A stretch of DNA of 64,000 nt from contig NZ_JACVEE010000001.1 of the NCBI RefSeq assembly GCF_015355755.1, positions 434,001 to 498,000 on the forward strand, written 5' to 3'. The translations under genes were made by a program, and so were the position numbers. This document shows, piece after piece, positions 56,216-63,474 of this stretch. The number at the start of each line of letters is the position of its first letter. Positions within the stretch are counted from its first letter, which is position 1. Under the pieces are notes generated by a model. It was not told the origin of the DNA and ran no database searches. It saw only the letters and a program-made list of their open reading frames with translations. Origin of the DNA: Nocardia sp. XZ_19_385 (GTDB taxonomy: Bacteria > Actinomycetota > Actinomycetes > Mycobacteriales > Mycobacteriaceae).

Positions 56216-56773
56216 TCAGTCGGTTGTTCGATACTCCCCGGCCTCCAGGCGTTCGATCAGACCGCCGGTCCAGCCGGTCAGGTTCGCGAAGACGCCGCTC
56301 CAGAGTTCGAGCATGTCCGGGAGGTGCGGTGGTTCCTGACGGTCGGGGAATTCCGGTTTCATCGCGAGTAGTCCGTCGCGGATCTCAGCACTGTGACGCT
56401 GCTGTTCGCGCAGCTTCTCGAGGATGTGCGCGCGGGGCAGCGCGTCCATGAACGCGATGGCGGCGCCGAGTTCCTCCATGTCGACACTCACCAGGGCGAT
56501 GTCCATGAGCTTGCGGAATTCGGCCTCGCCGTCGGGGGTCAATTCGTACAGGGTTCGGCCGGGCCCTTCGGCGCTGCTTTCGGTGCCGAGCGTCTCGAGC
56601 TTGCCTTCGGCGGTGAGCTGTTTGAGGGCGTGATAGATCGAGCCCGGCTTCGCGTTGGTCCAGGTTTCGGCGCGCCAGGACAGCAGTTCGCGGCGCACGG
56701 CGTAGCCGTGAGTGGGTTGCTGACGTCGGATGACGCCCAGCACCAGGAGACGGACAGCTGCCATGGGAGCCAT
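56216..56773 (-). CDS. PadR-family regulator
   Basis: 185 residues from the ATG at 56773 (56764 and a TTG at 56782 are alternatives; no ribosome site is clear). The PadR winged helix: AVRLLVLGVIRRQQPTHGYA, then AKPGSIYHALKQLTAEGKLE and GRTLYELTPDGEAEFRKLM, with a C-terminal helical half for dimerisation. Divergent from a VOC protein, with one palindrome repeated in between. It probably represses both. Confidence 0.92.
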   Translation of the reverse strand: MAPMAAVRLLVLGVIRRQQPTHGYAVRRELLSWRAETWTNAKPGSIYHALKQLTAEGKLETLGTESSAEGPGRTLYELTPDGEAEFRKLMDIALVSVDMEELGAAIAFMDALPRAHILEKLREQQRHSAEIRDGLLAMKPEFPDRQEPPHLPDMLELWSGVFANLTGWTGGLIERLEAGEYRTTD

Positions 56774-56778
56774 GGTAC

Positions 56779-56788
56779 TCAAACTTGA
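56779..56788. promoter_or_regulatory. PadR operator copy 1
   Basis: TCAAACTTGA, the palindrome TCAA-NN-TTGA, five bases before the PadR start codon. Confidence 0.6.
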
Positions 56789-56821
56789 CTTCCAGGCGGA
56801 GCGCGGCCTAGTTTGAAGTAG

Positions 56822-56831
56822 TCAAAATTGA
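56822..56831. promoter_or_regulatory. PadR operator copy 2
   Basis: TCAAAATTGA, the same palindrome, 43 bp from copy 1 and just before the ribosome site of the VOC gene. AGTCAA precedes the TTGA half in both copies when read outward. Confidence 0.6.
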
Positions 56832-56855
56832 TTAGCCCTGTTCAGAGGAGAAATC

Positions 56856-57569
56856 ATGGTCGACACTCCAGTCCCGGTGCTGTGGAGCGCGCAGGCCGAC
56901 GAAACCCTCGACTTCTACAAAGCCATCGGTTACGCAGTCGTCTACGCCCAGACCCGGCCGTACGTCGCGATTGCCGTCGAGCGCAATGGCGGCCACTTGC
57001 AGTTCACCGCGCCGCCGGCCGGCCTGCCGAGCCCGTTCGAGTCGCTGGGCTGCCTGGTCGCGGTCGACAACGTAGCCGACCAGCACCGCGATCTCACCGA
57101 ACGGCTACGCGCCCACTACGGGAAGATCCCCGCGAAGGGCTGCCCGCGGATCACCCGGTTCCGGCCGGGCCAGAGCCGGTTCACCCTGGTCGACCCGCAC
57201 GGCAACTATCTGCTGTTCATCCAGCGCGATGAGCCGTCGGAACTGGAATACGGCGGGTCGTCCGAACTCGAGAACCTGGCCAAGGTGCTCGATAACGCCC
57301 GCATCCTGCGAGACTTCAAGAACGACGACAAGGCAGCCGCGCGCGTGATCGAAGTCGGCCTGCGGCGGTTCGGCCCGGAATCCGAGCCCGTGGAACGGGG
57401 GCGCGCGCTGGCCATGCTGGCGGAATTGGCTGTCGCCGAGGGCGATTCGGCAATCGCCGCGAAGTATCGGGCGCAGGTCCGGGAACTGGACCTGTCGGCC
57501 GAGGACCGAGCGATCGTCGCCGCGGAACTCCAGGCGGGTACCGACCTGGAGCAGTGGTCGTCCGAGTGA
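56856..57569 (+). CDS. VOC domain fused to a C-terminal helical domain
   Basis: 237 residues after AGAGGAGAAA. The first 125 residues form a VOC domain (PVLWSAQADETLDFYKAIGY ... FTLVDPHGNYLLFIQRD). The last 110 are helical and look TPR-like: LAKVLDNARILRDFKNDDKA, AARVIEVGLRRFG, ERGRALAMLAELAVAEGDSA. The fusion is not the usual VOC form. The PadR control suggests induction by a ligand, perhaps a toxic small molecule. Function unknown. Confidence 0.82.
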   Translation: MVDTPVPVLWSAQADETLDFYKAIGYAVVYAQTRPYVAIAVERNGGHLQFTAPPAGLPSPFESLGCLVAVDNVADQHRDLTERLRAHYGKIPAKGCPRITRFRPGQSRFTLVDPHGNYLLFIQRDEPSELEYGGSSELENLAKVLDNARILRDFKNDDKAAARVIEVGLRRFGPESEPVERGRALAMLAELAVAEGDSAIAAKYRAQVRELDLSAEDRAIVAAELQAGTDLEQWSSE

Positions 57570-57693
57570 TTCCACCTCGGGGCGAAAATCCGCCACCTGG
57601 GGTGACCTGACCCCACCCCAGGGTCACTGTTGCGCCACTGACACAGCTGGGACGTTTAGGGAGCCAGAACAACACCTATTCAAGGAGGCTCCC

Positions 57694-57993
57694 ATGGCAG
57701 TCCAGTTCGCGACCAGTTCGGTCACCGTCCCTTCCGGGACCGGCCGTCGCACCATTCAGGGCAGCGTCACGTTCAACGCAACCGTGTTGCGGGCAGGCGT
57801 GGCGCTCAACGGTTTCAAACTCGACTACGACAGCGAAGATCACCACATCAACGTCGTGGAAGCCGACACCGATATTGTCGCGATCAGCGGCAATACGGTG
57901 CGGTTCCAGGTCGAATGCCATTACGCGGACAAGAATTTCGACGACAAGTACCAGGGCTATGTCAGCGCCCTGGTGATCGCCGAAACCGCGTAA
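57694..57993 (+). CDS. 99-residue beta-rich protein, unknown family
   Basis: Strong ribosome site AAGGAGGCTCCC before the ATG. No signal peptide. The sequence is beta-rich: VTFNATVLRAGVALNGFKLD, DHHINVVEADTDIVAISGNT, VRFQVECHYADKNFDDKYQG. The layout vaguely recalls H-type lectin beta sandwiches, but I cannot confirm a family. The 125 bases upstream are rich in GGGGT/ACCCC repeats. Probably a soluble cytoplasmic protein, highly translated. Confidence 0.7.
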   Translation: MAVQFATSSVTVPSGTGRRTIQGSVTFNATVLRAGVALNGFKLDYDSEDHHINVVEADTDIVAISGNTVRFQVECHYADKNFDDKYQGYVSALVIAETA

Positions 57994-58002
57994 CGTCCGG
58001 AC

Positions 58003-58779
58003 TCACGCCGCCAGCGTCAGCACCTGTGGGCCGTCTTCGGTGATGGCGACGGTGTGCTCGGAGTGGGCGGTGCGTGAACCGTCGGCGGAGCGGATCGTCC
58101 AGCCGTCGGCGTCGGTGTAGATGCGGTCGGTGGTGCGGGCGAACCACGGTTCGATGGCGATGGTCAGGCCGGGGCGCAGGGGGTAGCCGCGGCCCGGGCG
58201 GCCGGTGTTGGGGATATGCAGGTCCTCGTGCATGGTGCGGCCGATGCCGTGGCCGCCGTATTCCAGGTTCACCGGGTAGCCGTAGGATTTCGCGACCGCG
58301 CCGATGGCGGCGGAAATATCGCCGATTTTGTTGCCGGGCAAGGCAACCGCGATAGCGGCAGCAAGCGCTTCCTCGGTAGCACGGACGAGCCGCTCATCCT
58401 CCGCGGCGGCGTTGCCGACGATCACGGTGGTGGCCGCGTCCGCGGCCCAGCCGTCGATGACGACCGCCAGATCCATGGTCAGCACGTCCCCGTCGCGGAG
58501 CAGGTAGTCGTGCGGAAGGCCATGCAGGACAGCGTCGTTGACCGACAGGCAGACGGTGTTGCGGAACGGGCCGCGCCCGAACGAGGGCGAGTAGTCCCAA
58601 TAGCAGGATTCCGCGCCGCGCCGCCGGATCCGTTCGCGCACATGCGCTTCCAGTTCCAGCAGATTCACCCCCACCTTCGCCCGGGTACGCAGGTCGGCGA
58701 GCACCTCCCCGACGAACTGCCCGGTCACCCGCATCCGCTCGATCTCCGCGGACGACTTCAACTCCACCACCGCATTCAC
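58003..58779 (-). CDS. map: Methionine aminopeptidase, type I
   Basis: 258 residues (GTG at 58779, or GTG at 58770, which has better ribosome-site spacing). All five metal ligands are readable: Asp in LTMDLAVVID, Asp in AADAATTVIV, His in GGHGIGRTMHED, Glu in IAIEPWF and Glu in AHSEHTVAI. It removes the initiator Met. A second, housekeeping map elsewhere is likely, since this one is divergent from an XRE regulator with two operators in its promoter, suggesting conditional expression. Confidence 0.94.
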   Translation of the reverse strand: MNAVVELKSSAEIERMRVTGQFVGEVLADLRTRAKVGVNLLELEAHVRERIRRRGAESCYWDYSPSFGRGPFRNTVCLSVNDAVLHGLPHDYLLRDGDVLTMDLAVVIDGWAADAATTVIVGNAAAEDERLVRATEEALAAAIAVALPGNKIGDISAAIGAVAKSYGYPVNLEYGGHGIGRTMHEDLHIPNTGRPGRGYPLRPGLTIAIEPWFARTTDRIYTDADGWTIRSADGSRTAHSEHTVAITEDGPQVLTLAA

Positions 58780-58785
58780 CTCTCA

Positions 58786-58803
58786 TTGGTATTTTAATAC
58801 CAA
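58786..58803. promoter_or_regulatory. XRE operator copy 1
   Basis: Perfect 8-2-8 palindrome TTGGTATT-TT-AATACCAA, ending six bases before the map GTG. Confidence 0.72.
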
Positions 58804-58813
58804 CGTAGCGGGC

Positions 58814-58831
58814 TCGGTATTAAAATACCAA
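58814..58831. promoter_or_regulatory. XRE operator copy 2
   Basis: TCGGTATT-AA-AATACCAA, the same palindrome with one mismatch, centre 28 bp from copy 1. The shared spacing suggests two dimers on one DNA face. Confidence 0.7.
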
Positions 58832-58852
58832 TCACCGTGCTACCGTGAGGTC

Positions 58853-59116
58853 ATGGTTCGTCTTCCGCTCTCTGCCGCCCAAATCGAGGCGGGTCGCCGA
58901 CTCGGCGGGCTGCTGCGCGCGGCCCGCGGCGAGCGCGACCTCACCGAAGTCGCCCGCGCCGCGGGCATTTCACCGGAAACCCTTCGCAAGATCGAAACCG
59001 GCCGCCTGCCCTCCCCCGCCTTCGGAACCGTGGTGGCCTTGAGCCAGGCACTCGACCTGCCCCTGCAAGACCTGGCCGACACCTGCCGCTCCGCCGGTCT
59101 CGCCGAATCCGCCTAG
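58853..59116 (+). CDS. Small XRE-family regulator
   Basis: 87 residues. The HTH: GRRLGGLLRAARGERDLTEV, ARAAGISPETLRKIETGRLP, then FGTVVALSQALDLPLQDLAD. A single HTH with almost nothing else, as in small autoregulators. It sits opposite map with two 18-bp palindromes between, so it very probably represses itself and map. Confidence 0.9.
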   Translation: MVRLPLSAAQIEAGRRLGGLLRAARGERDLTEVARAAGISPETLRKIETGRLPSPAFGTVVALSQALDLPLQDLADTCRSAGLAESA

Positions 59117-59149
59117 CGCCCCGCGCTCGGCGGACCCAGGTTCGAGCAC

Positions 59150-60316
59150 TCAGCCGCGGTGCTTGCGGAAGAAGGCGCGCACGTCGTCGACGAAGAGGCC
59201 GGGCTGTTCCATGACCGCGAAATGGCCGCCCTCGGTGTGCTCGGTGAAGTGCTCGAGGTAGCCGCCGGGGTTCATGGCCGAGCGCATCACCGGGCTGGCG
59301 TTGAAGACCGCCCACCCGGTGGGGACATCCGATGGTGCGACCCAGTCCAGGCCCGAATGCGCTACCTCCCACAGGTATTGGGCCGCTGTCGCACCGCTGC
59401 GGGTGAACCAGTAGATGCTGATCGTTGTCAGGAGGCGGTCACGGTCCACCGACTCCTCCGGTGAGCGGGCAGGGTCGGTCCAGTTCTGGAACTTCTCCGC
59501 GATCCACGCGAGCTGCGCCACCGGCGAATCGGTGAGGGCGGGCCCCAGTGACTGCGGCCGATGCTGTTGCAGCACAAGGTATCCCTTCTCCTGCGCCCAC
59601 TTCGCCTGCTCGACGGCGATCAGCGCGAGCTCGTCCTCGTTCAGATGTTCCGGGATCGGGATCTGCTCCCCCATCAGCCCGAGCATTCCCGAATCGGTCA
59701 CCACATGACTTGCGATCACCCGCTGCGGCAGCGTCGCCGCCAACCGCCCGGTAATCCCCGCCCCCACATCACTGCCCTGAGTGGCGAACCGCTCGTACCC
59801 GAGCCGGGTCATGAGTTCGGCGAACGCTTCGGTGGTCCGCTTCATCTCCCACCCCGTATCGGCCAGCGGCGTGGAGAACCCGAACCCCGGCAGCGACGGA
59901 ATCACCACATGGAACGCATCCGCCGCGTCCCCACCGTACGACTGCGGATCGGTAAGGGGCCCAATGACATCGAGGAATTCCACCACCGTGCTCGGGTACC
60001 CGTGCACCAGCAGCAACGGCACCGCCGTCGGCTCCGCCGACCGCACATGGAAGAAGTGAATCGGCTGCCCGTCGATCTCGGTCATGAACTGCGGGAAGGC
60101 ATTCAACGCCGCCTCCTGCTTCCGCCAATCGAACGCCCCACCCCAATACTCGGCCAACTCCCGCAGATACCCGCCGGGAATCCCCCGGCTCCAATCGTTT
60201 TCGGTCCCGGCCGGCAACACCGGCCACCGCGTCGCAGCCAGCCGCTGCCGCAACTCATCGAGCTCGGCCTGCGGGATGTCGATCTGGAAGGGGCGAATTT
60301 GCGCTGTGTTCGTCAT
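59150..60316 (-). CDS. Epoxide hydrolase (EHN N-terminal type)
   Basis: 388 residues from the ATG at 60316. The N-terminal EHN domain (PFQIDIPQAELDELRQRLAA) is followed by an alpha/beta hydrolase. HGYPSTVVEF carries the oxyanion HG, GSDVGAGI the nucleophilic Asp, and EGGHFAVMEQP the catalytic His. Opens epoxides to diols. Divergent from a methyltransferase; the 25-bp palindrome between them also occurs before the WYL regulator at 61531. Confidence 0.93.
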   Translation of the reverse strand: MTNTAQIRPFQIDIPQAELDELRQRLAATRWPVLPAGTENDWSRGIPGGYLRELAEYWGGAFDWRKQEAALNAFPQFMTEIDGQPIHFFHVRSAEPTAVPLLLVHGYPSTVVEFLDVIGPLTDPQSYGGDAADAFHVVIPSLPGFGFSTPLADTGWEMKRTTEAFAELMTRLGYERFATQGSDVGAGITGRLAATLPQRVIASHVVTDSGMLGLMGEQIPIPEHLNEDELALIAVEQAKWAQEKGYLVLQQHRPQSLGPALTDSPVAQLAWIAEKFQNWTDPARSPEESVDRDRLLTTISIYWFTRSGATAAQYLWEVAHSGLDWVAPSDVPTGWAVFNASPVMRSAMNPGGYLEHFTEHTEGGHFAVMEQPGLFVDDVRAFFRKHRG

Positions 60317-60335
60317 GAGGACCACTCTTCGCCGC

Positions 60336-60360
60336 AATGCGGAAGACTTCCTTCCGCATT
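60336..60360. promoter_or_regulatory. WYL-regulator operator, copy 1
   Basis: Perfect 10-5-10 palindrome AATGCGGAAG-ACTTC-CTTCCGCATT between divergent epoxide hydrolase and methyltransferase genes. The same half-sites recur before the WYL regulator (61488-61512). Confidence 0.75.
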
Positions 60361-60401
60361 CGAGAAATCGGTGGCGGGGAATTTGTGCGAGACTCGCCCA
60401 G

Positions 60402-61067
60402 GTGAGCAACCCTGACGATGCGGACGCGACCCGGCTGGCCAGCGAAGCACTGCGACGCGGAGATCCCACTGGATGGTTCGAGCAGTTGTATGCGGAGGCT
60501 GCGGCGGGGTCGGCCATCGTGCCGTGGGACGCGGCGGCACCGAATCCGCTGCTGGTGGAATGGGTATCGCGGCGTCCACCTGCACATGCTGATCAGCGCG
60601 CACTCGTCATCGGCTGCGGCCTGGGTCGCGATGCCGAATATATTGCCGCGCAGGGGTTTCGGACGACCGCGTTCGATATCTCCGAGACTGCCCTCGCGAC
60701 TGCCCGGGCACGTTTTCCGGAATCCACGGTTGATTATGTGGTGGCCGATCTGCGCTCTCCGCCCGAGCCCTGGGTCGGTGCGTTCGACCTGGTGGTGGAG
60801 GCGATCACCGTGCAGTCGATGCCGCTGTCGGTCCGCGATCAGGCGATTGTCCAGGTGTCGAGCCTGGTGGCGCCGGGCGGCACGTTGCTGGTCATCTCCG
60901 GTATTCGAGCGGAAGGTGAGGACGTGGACGGGCCACCGTGGCCGCTGACCCGGTCGGAGATCGACGCCTTCGCCACCAATGGGCTGAAACCGGCTCTGGT
61001 CGAAGAACTTCCGCGGCCGGACAAGCCGAATGCCTTCCGCTGGCGCGCGGAGTTCCAGCGGCACTAG
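60402..61067 (+). CDS. SAM-dependent methyltransferase (class I)
   Basis: 221 residues, GTG at 60402. SAM motif I: ALVIGCGLGRDAEYIAAQGF, then TTAFDISETAL (acidic end of strand 2) and DYVVADLRSPP. TPMT-like start (GWFEQLYAEA). The acceptor is unknown. It shares its promoter region with the epoxide hydrolase. The stop overlaps that of the next, convergent gene by four bases. Confidence 0.9.
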   Translation: MSNPDDADATRLASEALRRGDPTGWFEQLYAEAAAGSAIVPWDAAAPNPLLVEWVSRRPPAHADQRALVIGCGLGRDAEYIAAQGFRTTAFDISETALATARARFPESTVDYVVADLRSPPEPWVGAFDLVVEAITVQSMPLSVRDQAIVQVSSLVAPGGTLLVISGIRAEGEDVDGPPWPLTRSEIDAFATNGLKPALVEELPRPDKPNAFRWRAEFQRH

Positions 61068-61420
61068 GTGCCCGCGGTGCTGCCGCCGATGGCGAAGTAG
61101 ACGGTCATGAGGACGAACAGGAACCAGCCCGCGCCCTGCCAGATGACCCAGTTCTTGCCGCGCCGCCAGGCGAGGTAGGTGATGACGAAGGCGCCGATGC
61201 CGCCGAGGAGCAGGACCGCGCCGGGGCCGAAGACGACGGCGACGCGGGCGGAGGTGTCGCAGAGGACGACGTCTTCGCCGGAACAGCGGGCGCGGGCGGC
61301 CGCCCACCAGAAGGTCAGGGCCGCCACGACGACGGCGAGGCCGATGACCGAGAGCGTGTAGGTCGCGGCGCGGCGGAAGGTGCCCTCGTCGGAGAATCGT
61401 TTTTCGACGTCGTTGACCAT
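61064..61420 (-). CDS. Three-helix membrane protein
   Basis: 118 residues. Helices at about 20-42, 60-85 and 92-112; the loop between the first two has a Cys pair (ARCSGEDVVLCDTS) that may be oxidised outside the cell. WRRGKNWVIWQGAGWF joins the last two helices. Conserved hypothetical in actinobacteria. Function unknown. Confidence 0.75.
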   Translation of the reverse strand: MVNDVEKRFSDEGTFRRAATYTLSVIGLAVVVAALTFWWAAARARCSGEDVVLCDTSARVAVVFGPGAVLLLGGIGAFVITYLAWRRGKNWVIWQGAGWFLFVLMTVYFAIGGSTAGT

Positions 61421-61487
61421 GTCCAGACCTCCTCGCGGTGGATCGGAGCCTGTCGGTACCCATCATGCCCCGACCGGCGGGTTCATG

Positions 61488-61512
61488 ATTGCGGAAGGAA
61501 ATCTTCCGCGAT
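61488..61512. promoter_or_regulatory. WYL-regulator operator, copy 2
   Basis: ATTGCGGAAG-GAAAT-CTTCCGCGAT (one mismatch between halves), 18 bases before the WYL start codon. It shares GCGGAAG-N5-CTTCCGC with the site at 60336-60360. Confidence 0.72.
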
Positions 61513-61530
61513 CGGTGCGACGATCGCTGG

Positions 61531-62505
61531 ATGCTGGAAACATCGGCTCGGCTGCTGCGGCTGCTCGGCCTGCTGCAACTGCATCGGGATTGGACCGGGC
61601 CCGCCCTGGCCGAGCGACTGGGGGTGTCGACGCGGACGATCCGCACCGATGTCGAGCGGTTGCGGACGCTCGGGTACCCGGTGGTGGCGACGCCGGGGGC
61701 CGCGGGCGGGTATCGGCTGGGGGCCGGGAGTTCGCTGCCGCCGCTGCTGCTGGACGACGAGGAGGCGGTCGCGGTGGCCGTCGGGCTGGCGACGGCGGCC
61801 AATGGCGCGGTGACCGGGATCGAGGAGACCTCGGTGCGGGCGCTGGCGAAACTGGAGCAGGTGCTGCCGTCGCGGCTACGGCATCGGGTGCAGGCATTGA
61901 CGGCCGCCACGGTGCATGTGCCGGCCGGTCCGCGACCGACCGTCGACGCGGGGGTGCTGACCGCGATCGCGGCGGCTATCCGGGCGAGCGAGCGGCTGCG
62001 GTTCGACTACGAATCGTATTCCGGCACGGGGACTTCCGGCACGGTGTCGCGGCGGGACGTGGAACCGCATCGGCTCGCACACTGGCGCGGGCACTGGTAT
62101 CTGGTCGCCTGGGATACCGGGCGGCGGAATTGGCGGACCTTCCGGGCCGATCGGATGACGCCGCGGACGCCGAACGGTCCACGCTTCGCCGCGCGGCCGA
62201 TCCCGGAAACCGATGTGGCCGAGCGGGTTCAGCGCGGGGTGGGGTCGGCCATGTGGCGGTATCGGGCGCGGGTGCGGTTCGCCGCTCCCGCCGCCGACGT
62301 GCGCGCCCGCATGCCCCTGGCGGTGGAGATCGAACCGGACGGCCCGGATCACTGTGTGGCGCATGTGGGTTCGGATACGCCGCAGCAACTGACGTCGTAT
62401 CTGGGGCTGCTGGATGTGGATTTCGAAGTGCTGGACGCGCCGGAACTGTCCGCGCAACTGCGGGCGATGGCGGCGCGATTCCAGCGGGCAGCGGGCGAGC
62501 AATAG
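61531..62505 (+). CDS. WYL-domain transcription regulator
   Basis: 324 residues from the ATG at 61531. HTH_11 at the N-terminus (ARLLRLLGLLQLHRDWTGPA, then LAERLGVSTRTIRTDVERLR), then a WYL domain: ASERLRFDYESYSG and RDVEPHRLAHWRGHWYLVAW carry the W-Y-L core. A WCX domain closes the protein. Ligands of WYL proteins are often nucleotides or ssDNA, but many are unknown. Operators before it and before the epoxide hydrolase/methyltransferase pair make it their likely regulator. Confidence 0.92.
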   Translation: MLETSARLLRLLGLLQLHRDWTGPALAERLGVSTRTIRTDVERLRTLGYPVVATPGAAGGYRLGAGSSLPPLLLDDEEAVAVAVGLATAANGAVTGIEETSVRALAKLEQVLPSRLRHRVQALTAATVHVPAGPRPTVDAGVLTAIAAAIRASERLRFDYESYSGTGTSGTVSRRDVEPHRLAHWRGHWYLVAWDTGRRNWRTFRADRMTPRTPNGPRFAARPIPETDVAERVQRGVGSAMWRYRARVRFAAPAADVRARMPLAVEIEPDGPDHCVAHVGSDTPQQLTSYLGLLDVDFEVLDAPELSAQLRAMAARFQRAAGEQ

Positions 62506-62570
62506 CGGGGAGCGGGAGCGGCAATCGGTGCCCGACGAATTGAAATGCGAGTGCACCCGATGTGAATACA

Positions 62571-62600
62571 GATATCCCCGGCCGTTGGGCCGGGGATATC
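62571..62600. terminator. Bidirectional terminator
   Basis: Perfect 13-bp stem GATATCCCCGGCC / GGCCGGGGATATC with a GTTG loop, between the convergent WYL and secreted-protein genes. Confidence 0.85.
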
Positions 62601-62633
62601 CACTATGGATTTATCGATCGAGTACTACTTCGA

Positions 62634-63155
62634 TCATTGGTTGGCGCCGACAATGCCACCGATGATGCCGCCGATGAGACAGCCGGGAGCGAACCCGACG
62701 AAGAAGAACAGGAAGCCGATCAGTGCGCCGACTGCGCAGCCGATCAACACGCCGGCGACGGTGGTTCCGGCGTCACCGATGTTCTGCAACGCGGGTTGCG
62801 GAGCCGGAGCATTGACCGGCGTCAACGTCAGCTGGCTTGCGGCCGCGTCGACTTCCGGAACTACCTGGACCGTGCCGGCGGCGGTCTGCAACGTGGTCGG
62901 CACCGAGGCCAGCACAGCCCCGTCCGGCGCGACCACGGTGATTCCCGTGGGCGTGAGCTCGAACTTGCCGGAGGCCAGCGTGAGAGTGGCGGCCGAGTGG
63001 TCGGGCGCTACGGCCGCGGCGTACTGGACACCGCGGTCCACGCCGCTGAACGCCGGTTGCTGAGCAACGGCGGGCGCACCACTGGCGGTGGCCGCGGTGA
63101 CGGCGGTGGCGGCGGCGGTCAGTACTGCTGCCGCTACCAGTTTTCTGATCATCAT
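62634..63155 (-). CDS. Exported protein with C-terminal glycine-zipper-like helix
   Basis: 173 residues from the ATG at 63155 (a second ATG follows directly). Signal peptide about 1-28 (AAAVLTAAATAVTAATASGAP). The beta-rich middle (SAATLTLASGKFELTPTGIT) is followed by a C-terminal Gly-rich membrane-like region: VLIGCAVGALIGFLFFFVGF, then CLIGGIIGGIVGANQ with two cysteines. Such domains insert in membranes or oligomerise. Common in nocardiae; function unknown. Confidence 0.75.
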   Translation of the reverse strand: MMIRKLVAAAVLTAAATAVTAATASGAPAVAQQPAFSGVDRGVQYAAAVAPDHSAATLTLASGKFELTPTGITVVAPDGAVLASVPTTLQTAAGTVQVVPEVDAAASQLTLTPVNAPAPQPALQNIGDAGTTVAGVLIGCAVGALIGFLFFFVGFAPGCLIGGIIGGIVGANQ

Positions 63156-63474
63156 AAGATTATCCAATCATCCAGCCGAATCGACTATTTGTTCCCCGAG
63201 ATACGGACATGGGACTCAATAATCATGCGCCTGCACGGCATTGGATGTACACGGAATGAAGACCCCAGAATTGGGGGATTGATTTCGCGCCGAAGGTAAT
63301 TCAGAATTCCGCGTCGCGAGAGTGGTTCCGGCACAACAAACCGATGCGTCGTTTTGTTGTGCGGCCTGCGCTGCCGAAGTCACGGACTGGACACAGGGTA
63401 GCGCCCATTACAACGAAATCGCAGCAATTCCAGCGTGATCCGGGCGCGAGCGGTTACCCGCGCCCGGCACACCG
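63156..63474. other. 319-base intergenic region with two hairpins
   Basis: No gene supported. It holds an inverted repeat GCACAACAAA / TTTGTTGTGC (63331-63362, 12-base loop) and the cobN terminator. The part near 63155 should contain the promoter of the secreted-protein gene. Confidence 0.6.
63440..63467 (-). terminator. Probable cobN terminator
   Basis: 9-bp stem CCGGGCGCG / CGCGCCCGG with a 10-base loop, eight bases after the cobN stop codon. Confidence 0.6.

Noticed and set aside
58814..58831. AT-rich palindrome read as an attachment or insertion site
   Set aside because: The matching second copy and its position between a regulator and its neighbour fit an operator better, and no integrase or transposase is nearby.
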